Shown in pieces: positions 1 to 6,148 of a stretch of DNA of 6,651 nucleotides (position 1 is the stretch's first letter; every line of letters starts with the position of its first letter). Under the pieces are notes generated by a model, which saw only the letters and a program-made list of their open reading frames with translations, was not told where the DNA came from and made no database searches. The translations under genes and the position numbers were made by a program. The stretch comes from Anaerolineales bacterium (GTDB taxonomy: Bacteria > Chloroflexota > Anaerolineae > Anaerolineales > Villigracilaceae), in contig JAEURE010000154.1 of the NCBI GenBank assembly GCA_016789485.1, positions 1 to 6,651 of the forward strand, written 5' to 3'.

Positions 1-1666
1 TAACGGGTTTACTGGTCAGCGATTGAGCGTAAGCCGACCAAGTCACTGTCATGGGCGCGGGGCGGGCAACGTCGCCAAAAATGATCGGCGGACGCACGGC
101 GCGTGAGCCGTAACTTTGCACCCAGCCATTTTGCGTGAAGGCGATGCCAGTCATGCGCTCGCCGAAGTATTCGACCATGTCCGTACGTTCAAATTCGCCA
201 TGCACCAGCACATCCAAGCCGATCTCTTCCTGCATTTTAATCGTGCGGACGATTTCAGTTTTCAAAAACTCATCATATTCCGCTTGCGTGAGCGTGCCTT
301 TATTTTTAGCAGAACGACGCGCGCGCACTTCAGCAGTCTGCGGGAACGAGCCAATTGTTGTCGTTGGTAATGGAGGCAGGGAAAGTTTCTGCGCCTGCGC
401 CACTTTGCGCGTTTGGAAATCGTGAGAGCGATTCAACATAGATTCATCCACCGCTTCGAGCCGCTGGCGCACTTGCGGATTATGTGTGCGCGGTGACTCG
501 CGGCGACTCTTCAACGCTTCACGACTGACCCCAAACGACTCAGCCACCGATTCAACTCCCCTGCTGACAGCTTTTTTAAGTTGCGCCAATTCATCTAATT
601 TCTGACGTGCAAATGCCAGCCACGATTTCAATTCATCATCTAATTTCATTTCCAGATTCAAATCATGCGGACTGAACATCAACGAACAACTCGGCGCAAT
701 TTGAACGCGCTCTGTGCCCAACGCCGAAACTGCCGCTTGAACTTTTTTCAACGCCGCGTCCAAGTCTGCGCGCCAGATGTTGCGCCCATCTACGACTCCC
801 AGCGAGAGCGTTTTTTCGGCGGGCAATTGCTCCAGAACCGAATCCAGTTGTTGCGGAGCGCGGACTAAATCTATATGCAAGCCGTAGACTGGCAAACCCA
901 CAGCCAGCGCTAAGTTATCTCCCAAATCGCCGAAGTAAGTCGCCACCATCAAGCGGATGCCTGCAACTTGACCTAATTGATTGTATGCATCTGTATAAGC
1001 CTTGCGAGCGGCCTCATCTAAGTCTAAAACGAGACAAGGCTCATCAATCTGTACCCAGTCTGCGCCAGCGACGGCGAGGCGTTGCAACACTTCCACGTAC
1101 ACTGGAATCAACTTCGCCAGCGTGTCCAATGGAACATCATCAGGGGAGACAGATTTACTCAACAGCAGATAGGATACAGGTCCCAGCAGAACCGGGCGAG
1201 TGTGAATCCCCGCTTCTTTCGCCTCGATAAATTCATCTACTACTTTGGTGGAAGCCAGGCGATAAGTCTGGTCTTTCTCAATTTCGGGGACAATATAATG
1301 ATAATTGGTGTCGAACCACTTGGTCATTTCCATTGCGGCGAAAGTCTGTTCACCCCGTTGCGCGCCGCGCGCCATCGCAAAATATAAATCAAGATCAGTT
1401 GGGTTTTTGAGTTGAGCGTACCGCTTGGGTATCGCGCCGACCATATGGGTTGTGTCAAGAACATGATCGTATAGTGAAAAATCGTTCGAGGGGATGATAT
1501 CAATGCCTGCATCCCGCTGAATCCTCCAATGTGCAAGCCGCAATTCCCTACCTGTCTTCAGAAGATCCGGCGCGCCGATTTTCCCCGACCAGTAGCCTTC
1601 CAAAGCCCATTTTAATTCACGCTTTACGCCCAAACGAGGGTATCCTAGATTGCTGGTAACTGCCAT
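1..1666 (-). CDS. metE: Cobalamin-independent methionine synthase MetE, C-terminus beyond the window
   Basis: This enzyme transfers a methyl group from 5-methyltetrahydropteroyltri-glutamate to homocysteine, the last step of methionine synthesis, in the cytosol and without vitamin B12. I translated the whole minus-strand frame and found 555 uninterrupted codons running off the left edge. The N-terminus NLGYPRLGVKRELK (residues 6-19) is the family signature; RELK at 16-19 matches the folate-binding residues 17-20 of E. coli MetE. TTTIGSFPQT at 435-444 and VLVHGE at 486-491 match the homocysteine-binding IGS (431-433) and Glu484 of E. coli. DMVEYFGE and FTQNGWVQSYGSR follow. The family is about 750 residues long, so roughly 200 residues, including the zinc-binding His/Cys/Glu/Cys set, lie outside. 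The ATG at 1664-1666 is preceded by AAAGGA (1677-1682) at a 10-base spacing. It lies 176 bases downstream of the PRC/BON gene on the same strand, which is too far to argue for a tight operon. Confidence 0.97.
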   Translation of the reverse strand, partial: MAVTSNLGYPRLGVKRELKWALEGYWSGKIGAPDLLKTGRELRLAHWRIQRDAGIDIIPSNDFSLYDHVLDTTHMVGAIPKRYAQLKNPTDLDLYFAMARGAQRGEQTFAAMEMTKWFDTNYHYIVPEIEKDQTYRLASTKVVDEFIEAKEAGIHTRPVLLGPVSYLLLSKSVSPDDVPLDTLAKLIPVYVEVLQRLAVAGADWVQIDEPCLVLDLDEAARKAYTDAYNQLGQVAGIRLMVATYFGDLGDNLALAVGLPVYGLHIDLVRAPQQLDSVLEQLPAEKTLSLGVVDGRNIWRADLDAALKKVQAAVSALGTERVQIAPSCSLMFSPHDLNLEMKLDDELKSWLAFARQKLDELAQLKKAVSRGVESVAESFGVSREALKSRRESPRTHNPQVRQRLEAVDESMLNRSHDFQTRKVAQAQKLSLPPLPTTTIGSFPQTAEVRARRSAKNKGTLTQAEYDEFLKTEIVRTIKMQEEIGLDVLVHGEFERTDMVEYFGERMTGIAFTQNGWVQSYGSRAVRPPIIFGDVARPAPMTVTWSAYAQSLTSKPV

Positions 1667-1842
1667 TGATTACTTTTCCTTTAACTTCCAGATATCAGGT
1701 GTGCTCAAAACTTCAGAGTGAGGGTTTTATCTCCGATCAGCGCAACGATAATTTCTGTTCTGAAATGTTCGCGCAGATTGATACAGGAGTTCCATAGTCC
1801 TACCCACCGATGACAGTGGGCAATTCCAGCATTTATTCTTTC

Positions 1843-2994
1843 TCAGATGTACTTTCGTGAGGTGTTGGTATGCCCGGTCACAAGTACATCGGCACTCGTA
1901 TAGGGATAGGGCGGCTGCCAGCCTTCGTCAGGTGAAGCATATGAGTAGGCATCGAATGTCTCGAAAACTTCCGTTTCTGCGCCGGTAACTTTGAGGAATA
2001 CGTCGAATTTTGATTGATGCCGCACCACATCAATGGGGATAATAATGCTGCGCTCTTCATAAAGGGGCTCACTCCATAGCCCATTGCCCCCCTTTTGTGT
2101 CGGATCGGGAAAGACAGCTTTTGCAAGGATTGCTATTACAAGTCGATTATCAGGATTAATAATCACTTTCCGTACGACACCTACCAATGTGTCAGTTGCG
2201 TAAATACCTGCACCGATGGTTGGTTGCAGTGCACGTTGATCCCCTGTATGGATATCTTCCCCTGAGACACGAATGGAATTGAACACTCCCCTAACTTTCG
2301 GTATTGAAACAGCCTGTTCTTGAGCGGCGATACGAGCTTCAAGCTCGGAGGTTTCGCCGCTCAATGTTATGAATCCATTGTGTGATCCGGTAAAGATCCG
2401 CGCTTTGCGAGTGCGCACATCCTTGCCAATTGCCTGTGCGACAGCGAGCGTCAAGTCGCTATCGACCGTCAGAAGATTCTCTAATTCCCAAATGCCTTCC
2501 GCCTTAAGGGCGGCTCTTTCAGCGCGCACCTTTATAGATGGAAGAGAAACATATCCACAAAGATAAACCGTGCTATTTTTCACTTTGACATCGATTTGTC
2601 GATATTCTGTTTGACGTAATGCGACATCATCCCACAGCGCTTTACCCACGCCAGCGGCCAGAGCAGAATCCGATCGATACGGAGTTAGCTTTTTTAACTC
2701 GCTTTTTCCAATGGAGAGGTGGACCTTGTCCTCAGTGATCTTTTCGATCCAATCAAACGGCACAATAACTTTGCGCCGCCACAAGCCGCGGATTTGAACA
2801 ACGATTCCATCCACCCACCCTTCTGTATCGGAGAGCAGGGAAATTATGCTGCCTGTATACCCATCACTGCAGAATACCTGTTGTCCGATAGCAACTGGTA
2901 ACACCGAAAGAGGTGTTCCATCGGTGCTGATCACCTGCCAATTCGAAACTCGCTGGCTAAGCTCAGAATCTGAAATTCGGTTTGTAGTTACCAT
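1843..2994 (-). CDS. PRC-barrel/BON multidomain protein, paralogue 1
   Basis: A 383-residue protein with no signal peptide or membrane segment, so probably cytoplasmic. I read four modules. Residues ~31-103 are PRC-barrel-like (GQQVFCSDGYTGSI, then RRKVIVPFDWIEKI). Residues ~109-178 and ~180-244 are two BON domains, each an alpha/beta unit with a central V-x-L-x-G type strand (VYLCGYV; FITLSGE) and a terminal V-x-N-x-I/L stretch (GVFNSIRV). Residues ~256-338 are a second PRC-like module (GAGIYATDTLVGVVRKVI, then RSIIIPIDVVRH). PRC barrels are known as small protein- or RNA-interaction beta-barrels (RimM, photosynthetic reaction centre H subunit). BON domains are associated with envelope and phospholipid binding, as in OsmY. 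Its biochemical role is unknown to me. The ATG is preceded by GAAGGA (3001-3006) at 6 bases. A close paralogue lies upstream at 3823-4962. The domain call is by eye, from motif rhythm, and not from a profile search. Confidence 0.88.
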   Translation of the reverse strand: MVTTNRISDSELSQRVSNWQVISTDGTPLSVLPVAIGQQVFCSDGYTGSIISLLSDTEGWVDGIVVQIRGLWRRKVIVPFDWIEKITEDKVHLSIGKSELKKLTPYRSDSALAAGVGKALWDDVALRQTEYRQIDVKVKNSTVYLCGYVSLPSIKVRAERAALKAEGIWELENLLTVDSDLTLAVAQAIGKDVRTRKARIFTGSHNGFITLSGETSELEARIAAQEQAVSIPKVRGVFNSIRVSGEDIHTGDQRALQPTIGAGIYATDTLVGVVRKVIINPDNRLVIAILAKAVFPDPTQKGGNGLWSEPLYEERSIIIPIDVVRHQSKFDVFLKVTGAETEVFETFDAYSYASPDEGWQPPYPYTSADVLVTGHTNTSRKYI

Positions 2995-3040
2995 GATTTG
3001 TCCTTCTCACAATTTGATACAACTGTACCCTATAATGTCC

Positions 3041-3091
3041 GATTTATTAACCGCCTTAACGCGTAGTCTTTTTCCATATAATTGATGATTT
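3041..3091 (-). repeat. Conserved upstream block of PRC/BON paralogue 1 (copy A)
   Basis: About 51 bases, starting 47 bases upstream of the paralogue 1 start codon, that align with 5009-5060 upstream of paralogue 2. On the plus strand both begin with GATTT and contain AACC and GCGTA at matching offsets, and both end in TGATGATTT. Identity is roughly two thirds with one small gap, by eye. Conservation outside the coding region and at the same distance from each gene suggests a retained promoter or leader. I could not assign clear -35 and -10 boxes. Confidence 0.55.
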
Positions 3092-3173
3092 ATCGGGTCT
3101 TATCTATGACTAGAATGTCTTGAGTCCTGCGTGAAGCCAGGATTTCTTTTGATTAGGACTTGCTCTTTTTCCG

Positions 3174-3210
3174 TCGAAGTGCGTAGGAAAAATTCGCAAT
3201 TCTGCGGTTG
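3174..3210. promoter_or_regulatory. Degenerate palindrome upstream of paralogue 1 (copy A)
   Basis: An imperfect inverted repeat 180 bases upstream of the paralogue 1 start. It has the plus-strand core TGCGTAGGAAAAAT, followed by CGCA and, a little further on, CGGTTG. The same core with the same flanks occurs as a perfect palindrome at 5131-5162 upstream of paralogue 2. Here the arms carry mismatches, so pairing is reduced to short runs such as TGCG with CGCA. It could be a protein-binding site, an RNA hairpin in a long leader, or a copy of a dispersed palindromic repeat. It is followed by only a short gap before the IS200-type end at about 3250. Confidence 0.5.
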
Positions 3211-3257
3211 TCGACCCTCCAGCACGCGTTTATAGTTACCTCCAAATGAGTAAACTA

Positions 3258-3276
3258 CCGCCGCCAAAGGCGGCGG
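3258..3276. repeat. GC-rich hairpin, probable right end of the IS200-like element
   Basis: A perfect 8-bp stem (CCGCCGCC, loop AAA, GGCGGCGG on the plus strand). It lies 44 bases past the transposase stop codon and just before GTAGTTTAC when read on the minus strand. The position after tnpA and the tail sequence fit an IS200/IS605 right end recognised by TnpA. An alternative is a Rho-independent terminator, but no run of T follows the stem on either strand beyond TTT. Confidence 0.6.
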
Positions 3277-3320
3277 CTTTGGGATAATGCGCCTAGAGGG
3301 CGCGCGCTTGCTGGTATCTC

Positions 3321-3563
3321 CTAATCGAATAACTTTCCTTGCACCGCTTCGACTTGCTTTTCCTGTTTCTCCTGCCACCGGAAGTATTTCCTGATCTTTT
3401 CTTCGTCCAGTCCAATGGTACTTACACAGTATCCTCGCGCCCACAGATGACGACCCCAATACCGCCACCCCGGATTTTCATATTGTTGGAACAATCGCAA
3501 CGCCATTCTTCCTTTCAGATATCCCATGAAATCCGATACTGAATACTTCGGCGGTATAGCCAT
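3321..3563 (-). pseudogene. tnpA: IS200-type Y1 transposase, C-terminal fragment
   Basis: Eighty codons that match the C-terminal half of IS200/IS605-family TnpA, the HUH single-strand transposase. Recognisable stretches are IPPKYSVSDFMGYLKG (residues 3-18), the RHLWARGYCVSTIG region (38-51) and IRKYFRWQ (57-64). In the last, Tyr60 is the likely nucleophile and Gln64, four residues on, is the usual metal ligand. Intact family members are about 140-155 residues. The His-x-His half of the active site should lie just before IPPK, but a TAA sits directly upstream of the ATG and no HUH motif can be read in any upstream frame. The start methionine is therefore probably an internal residue of the ancestral protein (LMAIPPK-like). 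The gene is broken and should not be active on its own, although the preserved catalytic helix suggests that decay is not ancient. Confidence 0.85.
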
Positions 3564-3662
3564 TTAGCAAAACCTTCATACATATTAATATCCGTGATGG
3601 TCAAGTCATGCGGTATCCTCAAATGTACTGAAGCCCGATGAAGAGACGCGCCACGACTGCCG

Positions 3663-3747
3663 ACGAAATTCTCCTAATATTTTCTCCTGGTAGCAACTTA
3701 CCTGCCGCCGGAGCGGCGGCAGGCTCACACGAAATTGCATCCTAATA
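3663..3747. repeat. Imperfect direct repeat bracketing a GC-rich palindrome
   Basis: The unit ACGAAATT, then 1 or 3 bases, then TCCTAATA occurs at 3663-3679 and again at 3729-3747. The 49 bases between the copies contain the 10-bp hairpin at 3701-3723. The arrangement resembles a short duplication around an inserted palindrome, or slippage during replication. It overlaps the presumed left end of the IS200-like remnant. IS200-type elements do not normally duplicate their target, so the two observations do not explain each other. Confidence 0.5.
3701..3723. repeat. Perfect 10-bp GC-rich hairpin, possible left end of the IS200-like element
   Basis: A perfect stem on the plus strand: CCTGCCGCCG at 3701-3710, loop GAG, CGGCGGCAGG at 3714-3723. 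It lies about 140 bases upstream of the transposase fragment and about 100 bases past the stop of the second PRC/BON gene. It could be the left-end hairpin of the IS200-like remnant, a separate REP-like palindrome, or part of a transcription terminator for the PRC/BON gene. No T-run follows on the minus strand, which argues against an intrinsic terminator. Confidence 0.6.
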
Positions 3748-3822
3748 AATAAGTGACGAGGAACTGTTGGTTTACCGTTCTAATTGAGATCGGCAAGTTC
3801 TGGATTGGTTCTTTGCCTTCCA

Positions 3823-4962
3823 TTATGCTTTTTCAGCTTGCTTGGGCAAGAGTATGTCCATATGCTTGTAGGGATAGGGAGGTTCCCAAATTGCTGGAGC
3901 CGGGAAATAGGCGCCCGGGTCAAAGTTATTGAATGCTGCCACTAGCGCACCTTTCTCTTTGAGAAATACGGATGTTGATGTGAGATGTCGCACTATCTTG
4001 ACAGGGATGATGACTCTGCGTTCTGAGTGGTGGTGCTCATTCCATTGCCAGTTCGATCCTATCTGATCCGGCTCGGGAAGTATGGCATTGGCGAGAATCG
4101 CCGTCACCAACCGATTGTTCGGGTCGATAACTACTTTTTCGACCTTTCCTATTTTCATGTCGGTCGCGTAAATGCTTGTACCAACCAACGGCTGCAACGT
4201 ACGCTGATCTTTAGCATCTATATCCGCTCCAAGTACGCGAATGGAATTGAGCACCCCTCTTACTCTCGGCATCGCCACTGCCTGTTCTTGAGCGGCAAGG
4301 CGACTTTCAAGGCTGGGAGCTTGTCCGGTTAATGTAACAAACCCATTATTTACGCCGACGAAGACTCTAGCCTTCTTGGCGAGCGGATCGTTTCCAATCG
4401 CCAGGGCAACAGCGGTTTTCAAGTCGCTATCGATGGTCAAATCGTTTTCTACTTTCCATATACCGTCCACTTTGAGGGCTGCTCTTTCTGCGCCCGAACT
4501 CATGGATGGGAAACTCACGTAACCGGACAGGTACGCGATGCCGTTTTCCACTTCCACATGGATCTGTCGATCATCGGTCTGACGTAAGATCGTATCTGCC
4601 CACAGAACATGACTGACATGCGCCACGAGAACATGATCCGGCCGATAAGTGGGAAGCCTCTTTAGATCGTATTTGACTATGGAGAGATAAACAACTTCTC
4701 CATCAATGTGTTCAATCCGGTCCATCGGGATGATTACCTTTCGGCGGGACCAGCCGCGGGTTAGCAAAACAAATCTTTCAGTCCGCCCATCTTTGTCAGC
4801 CAGCAAATGCGTGATTGTCCCTGAGTATCCGTCGCTGAAAATCACTTTCTGTCCTACAGCGACTGGCAGCACCTGGGTGGATGCTTCTTGTACACTGATA
4901 CTTCGCAAGTTCGACACCAGCTCCTGCACCTCAATGTCCGATATTCTATTTTTAGCTCTCAT
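3823..4962 (-). CDS. PRC-barrel/BON multidomain protein, paralogue 2
   Basis: A 379-residue paralogue of the protein at 1843-2994 with the same layout: PRC-like (~31-103), BON (~109-178), BON (~180-244), PRC-like (~256-338). The two align without a gap for the first 340 residues, with about 185 identical positions by hand count (54%). Best conserved are the first barrel (VLPVA-GQ-V, SDGY-G, RRKVI-P), the second BON end (AAQEQAV, VRGV-NSIRV) and the second barrel (IYATD, NRLV-AIL). The C-terminal ~40 residues diverge, except for a shared PPYPY motif. There is no signal peptide or membrane helix. The ATG is preceded by AAAGGA (4969-4974) at 6 bases. The gene is divergent from the universal stress protein, with 241 bases between the start codons. 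Its function is unknown to me; a stress or envelope-related role is suggested only by BON family membership and this neighbour. Confidence 0.88.
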   Translation of the reverse strand: MRAKNRISDIEVQELVSNLRSISVQEASTQVLPVAVGQKVIFSDGYSGTITHLLADKDGRTERFVLLTRGWSRRKVIIPMDRIEHIDGEVVYLSIVKYDLKRLPTYRPDHVLVAHVSHVLWADTILRQTDDRQIHVEVENGIAYLSGYVSFPSMSSGAERAALKVDGIWKVENDLTIDSDLKTAVALAIGNDPLAKKARVFVGVNNGFVTLTGQAPSLESRLAAQEQAVAMPRVRGVLNSIRVLGADIDAKDQRTLQPLVGTSIYATDMKIGKVEKVVIDPNNRLVTAILANAILPEPDQIGSNWQWNEHHHSERRVIIPVKIVRHLTSTSVFLKEKGALVAAFNNFDPGAYFPAPAIWEPPYPYKHMDILLPKQAEKA

Positions 4963-5008
4963 TTTCCATCCTTTCTACTATTGCCAATAACTTTACTCGT
5001 CAACCTCT

Positions 5009-5060
5009 GATTTTTGAACCACCGTAATGCGTAAATTCTCCTACCTAAAAATGATGATTT
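5009..5060 (-). repeat. Conserved upstream block of PRC/BON paralogue 2 (copy B)
   Basis: The counterpart of 3041-3091, also beginning 47 bases upstream of its start codon. On the plus strand it shares GATTT at one end, AACC and GCGTA inside, and TGATGATTT at the other end. It shows that the duplication covered the gene and its control region. A promoter probably lies in or near it, but no convincing pair of boxes could be picked. Confidence 0.55.
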
Positions 5061-5130
5061 GTTGTCGTAAAAAAGACTTCAAAGTGGCTGAACAAGCCAA
5101 TCTTTGCATTTCGGATTTTCCTGATATCCA

Positions 5131-5162
5131 TCGAACTGCGTAGGAAAAAATACGCAGTTCGA
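5131..5162. promoter_or_regulatory. Perfect 12-bp palindrome between divergent genes (copy B)
   Basis: The plus-strand arm TCGAACTGCGTA (5131-5142), an 8-base loop GGAAAAAA, and the exact inverse TACGCAGTTCGA (5151-5162). It lies 169 bases from the start of the minus-strand PRC/BON gene and 42 bases from the start of the plus-strand stress gene. A decayed version sits at the matching place upstream of the other PRC/BON gene. Candidate roles are an operator for a dimeric regulator, an RNA hairpin in either 5' leader, or a dispersed palindromic repeat. On the minus strand the loop, and not the 3' flank, holds the T-run, so it is not an ordinary intrinsic terminator. Confidence 0.6.
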
Positions 5163-5203
5163 CGGTTGCTATTCCGAGTCTGTCCGGGTACATTACTATT
5201 GCT

Positions 5204-6142
5204 ATGAATAAAAAACCCCCTTCACCGTTTCATGTACATCTAGCCATCGATGGTTCAGAGCATGCCATGGCGGCTACACAACTTGTCAGTGATTTGTCTC
5301 TGCCTCGAAACAGTCACATCACAATCCTGGGTGTAGTCCCCCCTGGTGAATCGTCATATGAATCCAGGTTGCGCGCGGCCTTTGTGCAGGCGGAAAAGAC
5401 CCTTGGCAGGAAGGCAGCCGAGACGGAATCTGTATTGCTGTACGGTCACGTCGCCAAACAATTGATCGAGTATGGCAGTGCGCACCCGCCTGATCTGATG
5501 GTGATCGGGGCTAAAGGGTTATATGCGACGCTAAAGATCCTGCTAGGAGGAGTGGCACAGCAGGTGGTGCAGCATGCGCACTGGCCGGTATTGGTCACGC
5601 GACCTCCATATCATGGTCTGCGACGGGTGCTTCTTGCAACGGATGGATCACCCAACAGCCGCCTGGCAACCGAATATCTGGCTCTGTTCCCATTGCCGCC
5701 TCAAGCTGAGATCCAAGTAGCGCATGCCCAACCCATCCTCCTTGAAGAGACGGCGACATATGTTCACCACAGCGGTCCCATTGCTTATCTAGCCCCTTCC
5801 ATGCCACTTATGGCAGATCGCCCAACTGCATCACACCAGATGGAACTCCAGAAGCAAAGAGGGCGAGCGATTCTCGCAGAAACAAGAGGGATATTGGAAG
5901 CAGCAGGTCGCAAGTCAAAAGGTATCATTCTGGATGGCGACCCGGCATCTCAACTCCTGGCGTATTCTGAACAGCAAGGGATTGACCTGATCGTAGCCGG
6001 CTCACGTGGACTGAGCGCCATTGAGGGATGGTGGTGGGGCAGTGTTTCTCGGAAACTGGTACACTACGCCCACAGTTCTGTTCTATTCGTACGAACAGAA
6101 TCAGAAGTACGCACAGAATTAGAAGATAGTAACTCGAAGTAA
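5204..6142 (+). CDS. Tandem-domain universal stress protein (UspA family)
   Basis: A 312-residue cytosolic protein of two UspA-type Rossmann-like domains. Proteins of this family bind ATP or act as regulators under starvation and other stress. Domain 1 (~10-133) opens with HLAIDGSEHA (Asp16) and ends with GAKG, nine residues, then GG (102-116). Domain 2 (~138-301) opens with RVLLATDGSPNS (Asp147) and ends with GSRG, nine residues, then GS (266-280). The family nucleotide motif is G-x2-G-x9-G-(S/T), so domain 2 keeps it fully, while domain 1 has Gly in place of Ser/Thr and may bind nucleotide poorly or not at all. About 40 residues between the end of the second domain's first half and its helix (YVHHSGPIAYLAPSM) form a family-variable insert. 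No Shine-Dalgarno is visible before the ATG. TACTAT at 5194-5199 would allow a nearly leaderless transcript, but no -35 box supports it. The ammonia-lyase-like gene follows after 6 bases. Confidence 0.93.
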   Translation: MNKKPPSPFHVHLAIDGSEHAMAATQLVSDLSLPRNSHITILGVVPPGESSYESRLRAAFVQAEKTLGRKAAETESVLLYGHVAKQLIEYGSAHPPDLMVIGAKGLYATLKILLGGVAQQVVQHAHWPVLVTRPPYHGLRRVLLATDGSPNSRLATEYLALFPLPPQAEIQVAHAQPILLEETATYVHHSGPIAYLAPSMPLMADRPTASHQMELQKQRGRAILAETRGILEAAGRKSKGIILDGDPASQLLAYSEQQGIDLIVAGSRGLSAIEGWWWGSVSRKLVHYAHSSVLFVRTESEVRTELEDSNSK

Positions 6143-6148
6143 TTTCAG

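Larger units (their letters stand above)
3250..3723 (-). mobile_element. Decayed IS200-like insertion element, boundaries approximate
   Basis: A minus-strand remnant made of three parts. A GC-rich hairpin at 3258-3276 is followed on the minus strand by GTAGTTTAC, which resembles the right-end hairpin and tail of IS200/IS605 elements. The C-terminal half of a Y1 transposase lies at 3321-3563. A second GC-rich hairpin at 3701-3723 is followed by GGTAAGTTGC, which is similar in form and may mark the left end. These elements carry subterminal hairpins at both ends and move as single strands without target duplication. The span of about 475 bases is shorter than the ~700 of intact IS200, in line with loss of the 5' half of the transposase gene. 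The exact ends cannot be fixed from one copy, and the left boundary is the weaker one. Confidence 0.45.

Noticed and set aside
116..1230. Several plus-strand open frames of 60-100 codons opposite metE
   Set aside because: They are antisense to an unbroken, strongly conserved MetE reading frame and encode arginine-rich, low-meaning sequences with no recognisable motif.
1667..1842. Possible SAM or cobalamin riboswitch, or terminator, upstream of metE
   Set aside because: No conserved riboswitch core could be found. The only hairpin (CCCAC at 1803-1807 with GTGGG at 1816-1820) is a 5-bp stem with an 8-base loop and no following T-run.
3031..3036. A perfect TATAAT on the plus strand
   Set aside because: No -35 box at a proper distance and no plus-strand gene follows; it lies in the leader of a minus-strand gene.
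3100..3468. A 122-codon minus-strand open frame overlapping the transposase fragment
   Set aside because: It lies in a different frame from the IS200-type match, runs through the GC-rich hairpin and the upstream palindrome, and shows no domain-like pattern.
3250..3723. A CRISPR array or TnpB/omega-RNA system around the hairpins
   Set aside because: There are only two different hairpins and no repeat-spacer periodicity, and no TnpB-like coding sequence is present; an IS200-type remnant explains the signals.
4975..5003. TTGACG with TAGTAG at 17-base spacing as a promoter for PRC/BON paralogue 2
   Set aside because: The -10 box matches poorly, and the transcript would start within the Shine-Dalgarno sequence, leaving no usable leader.
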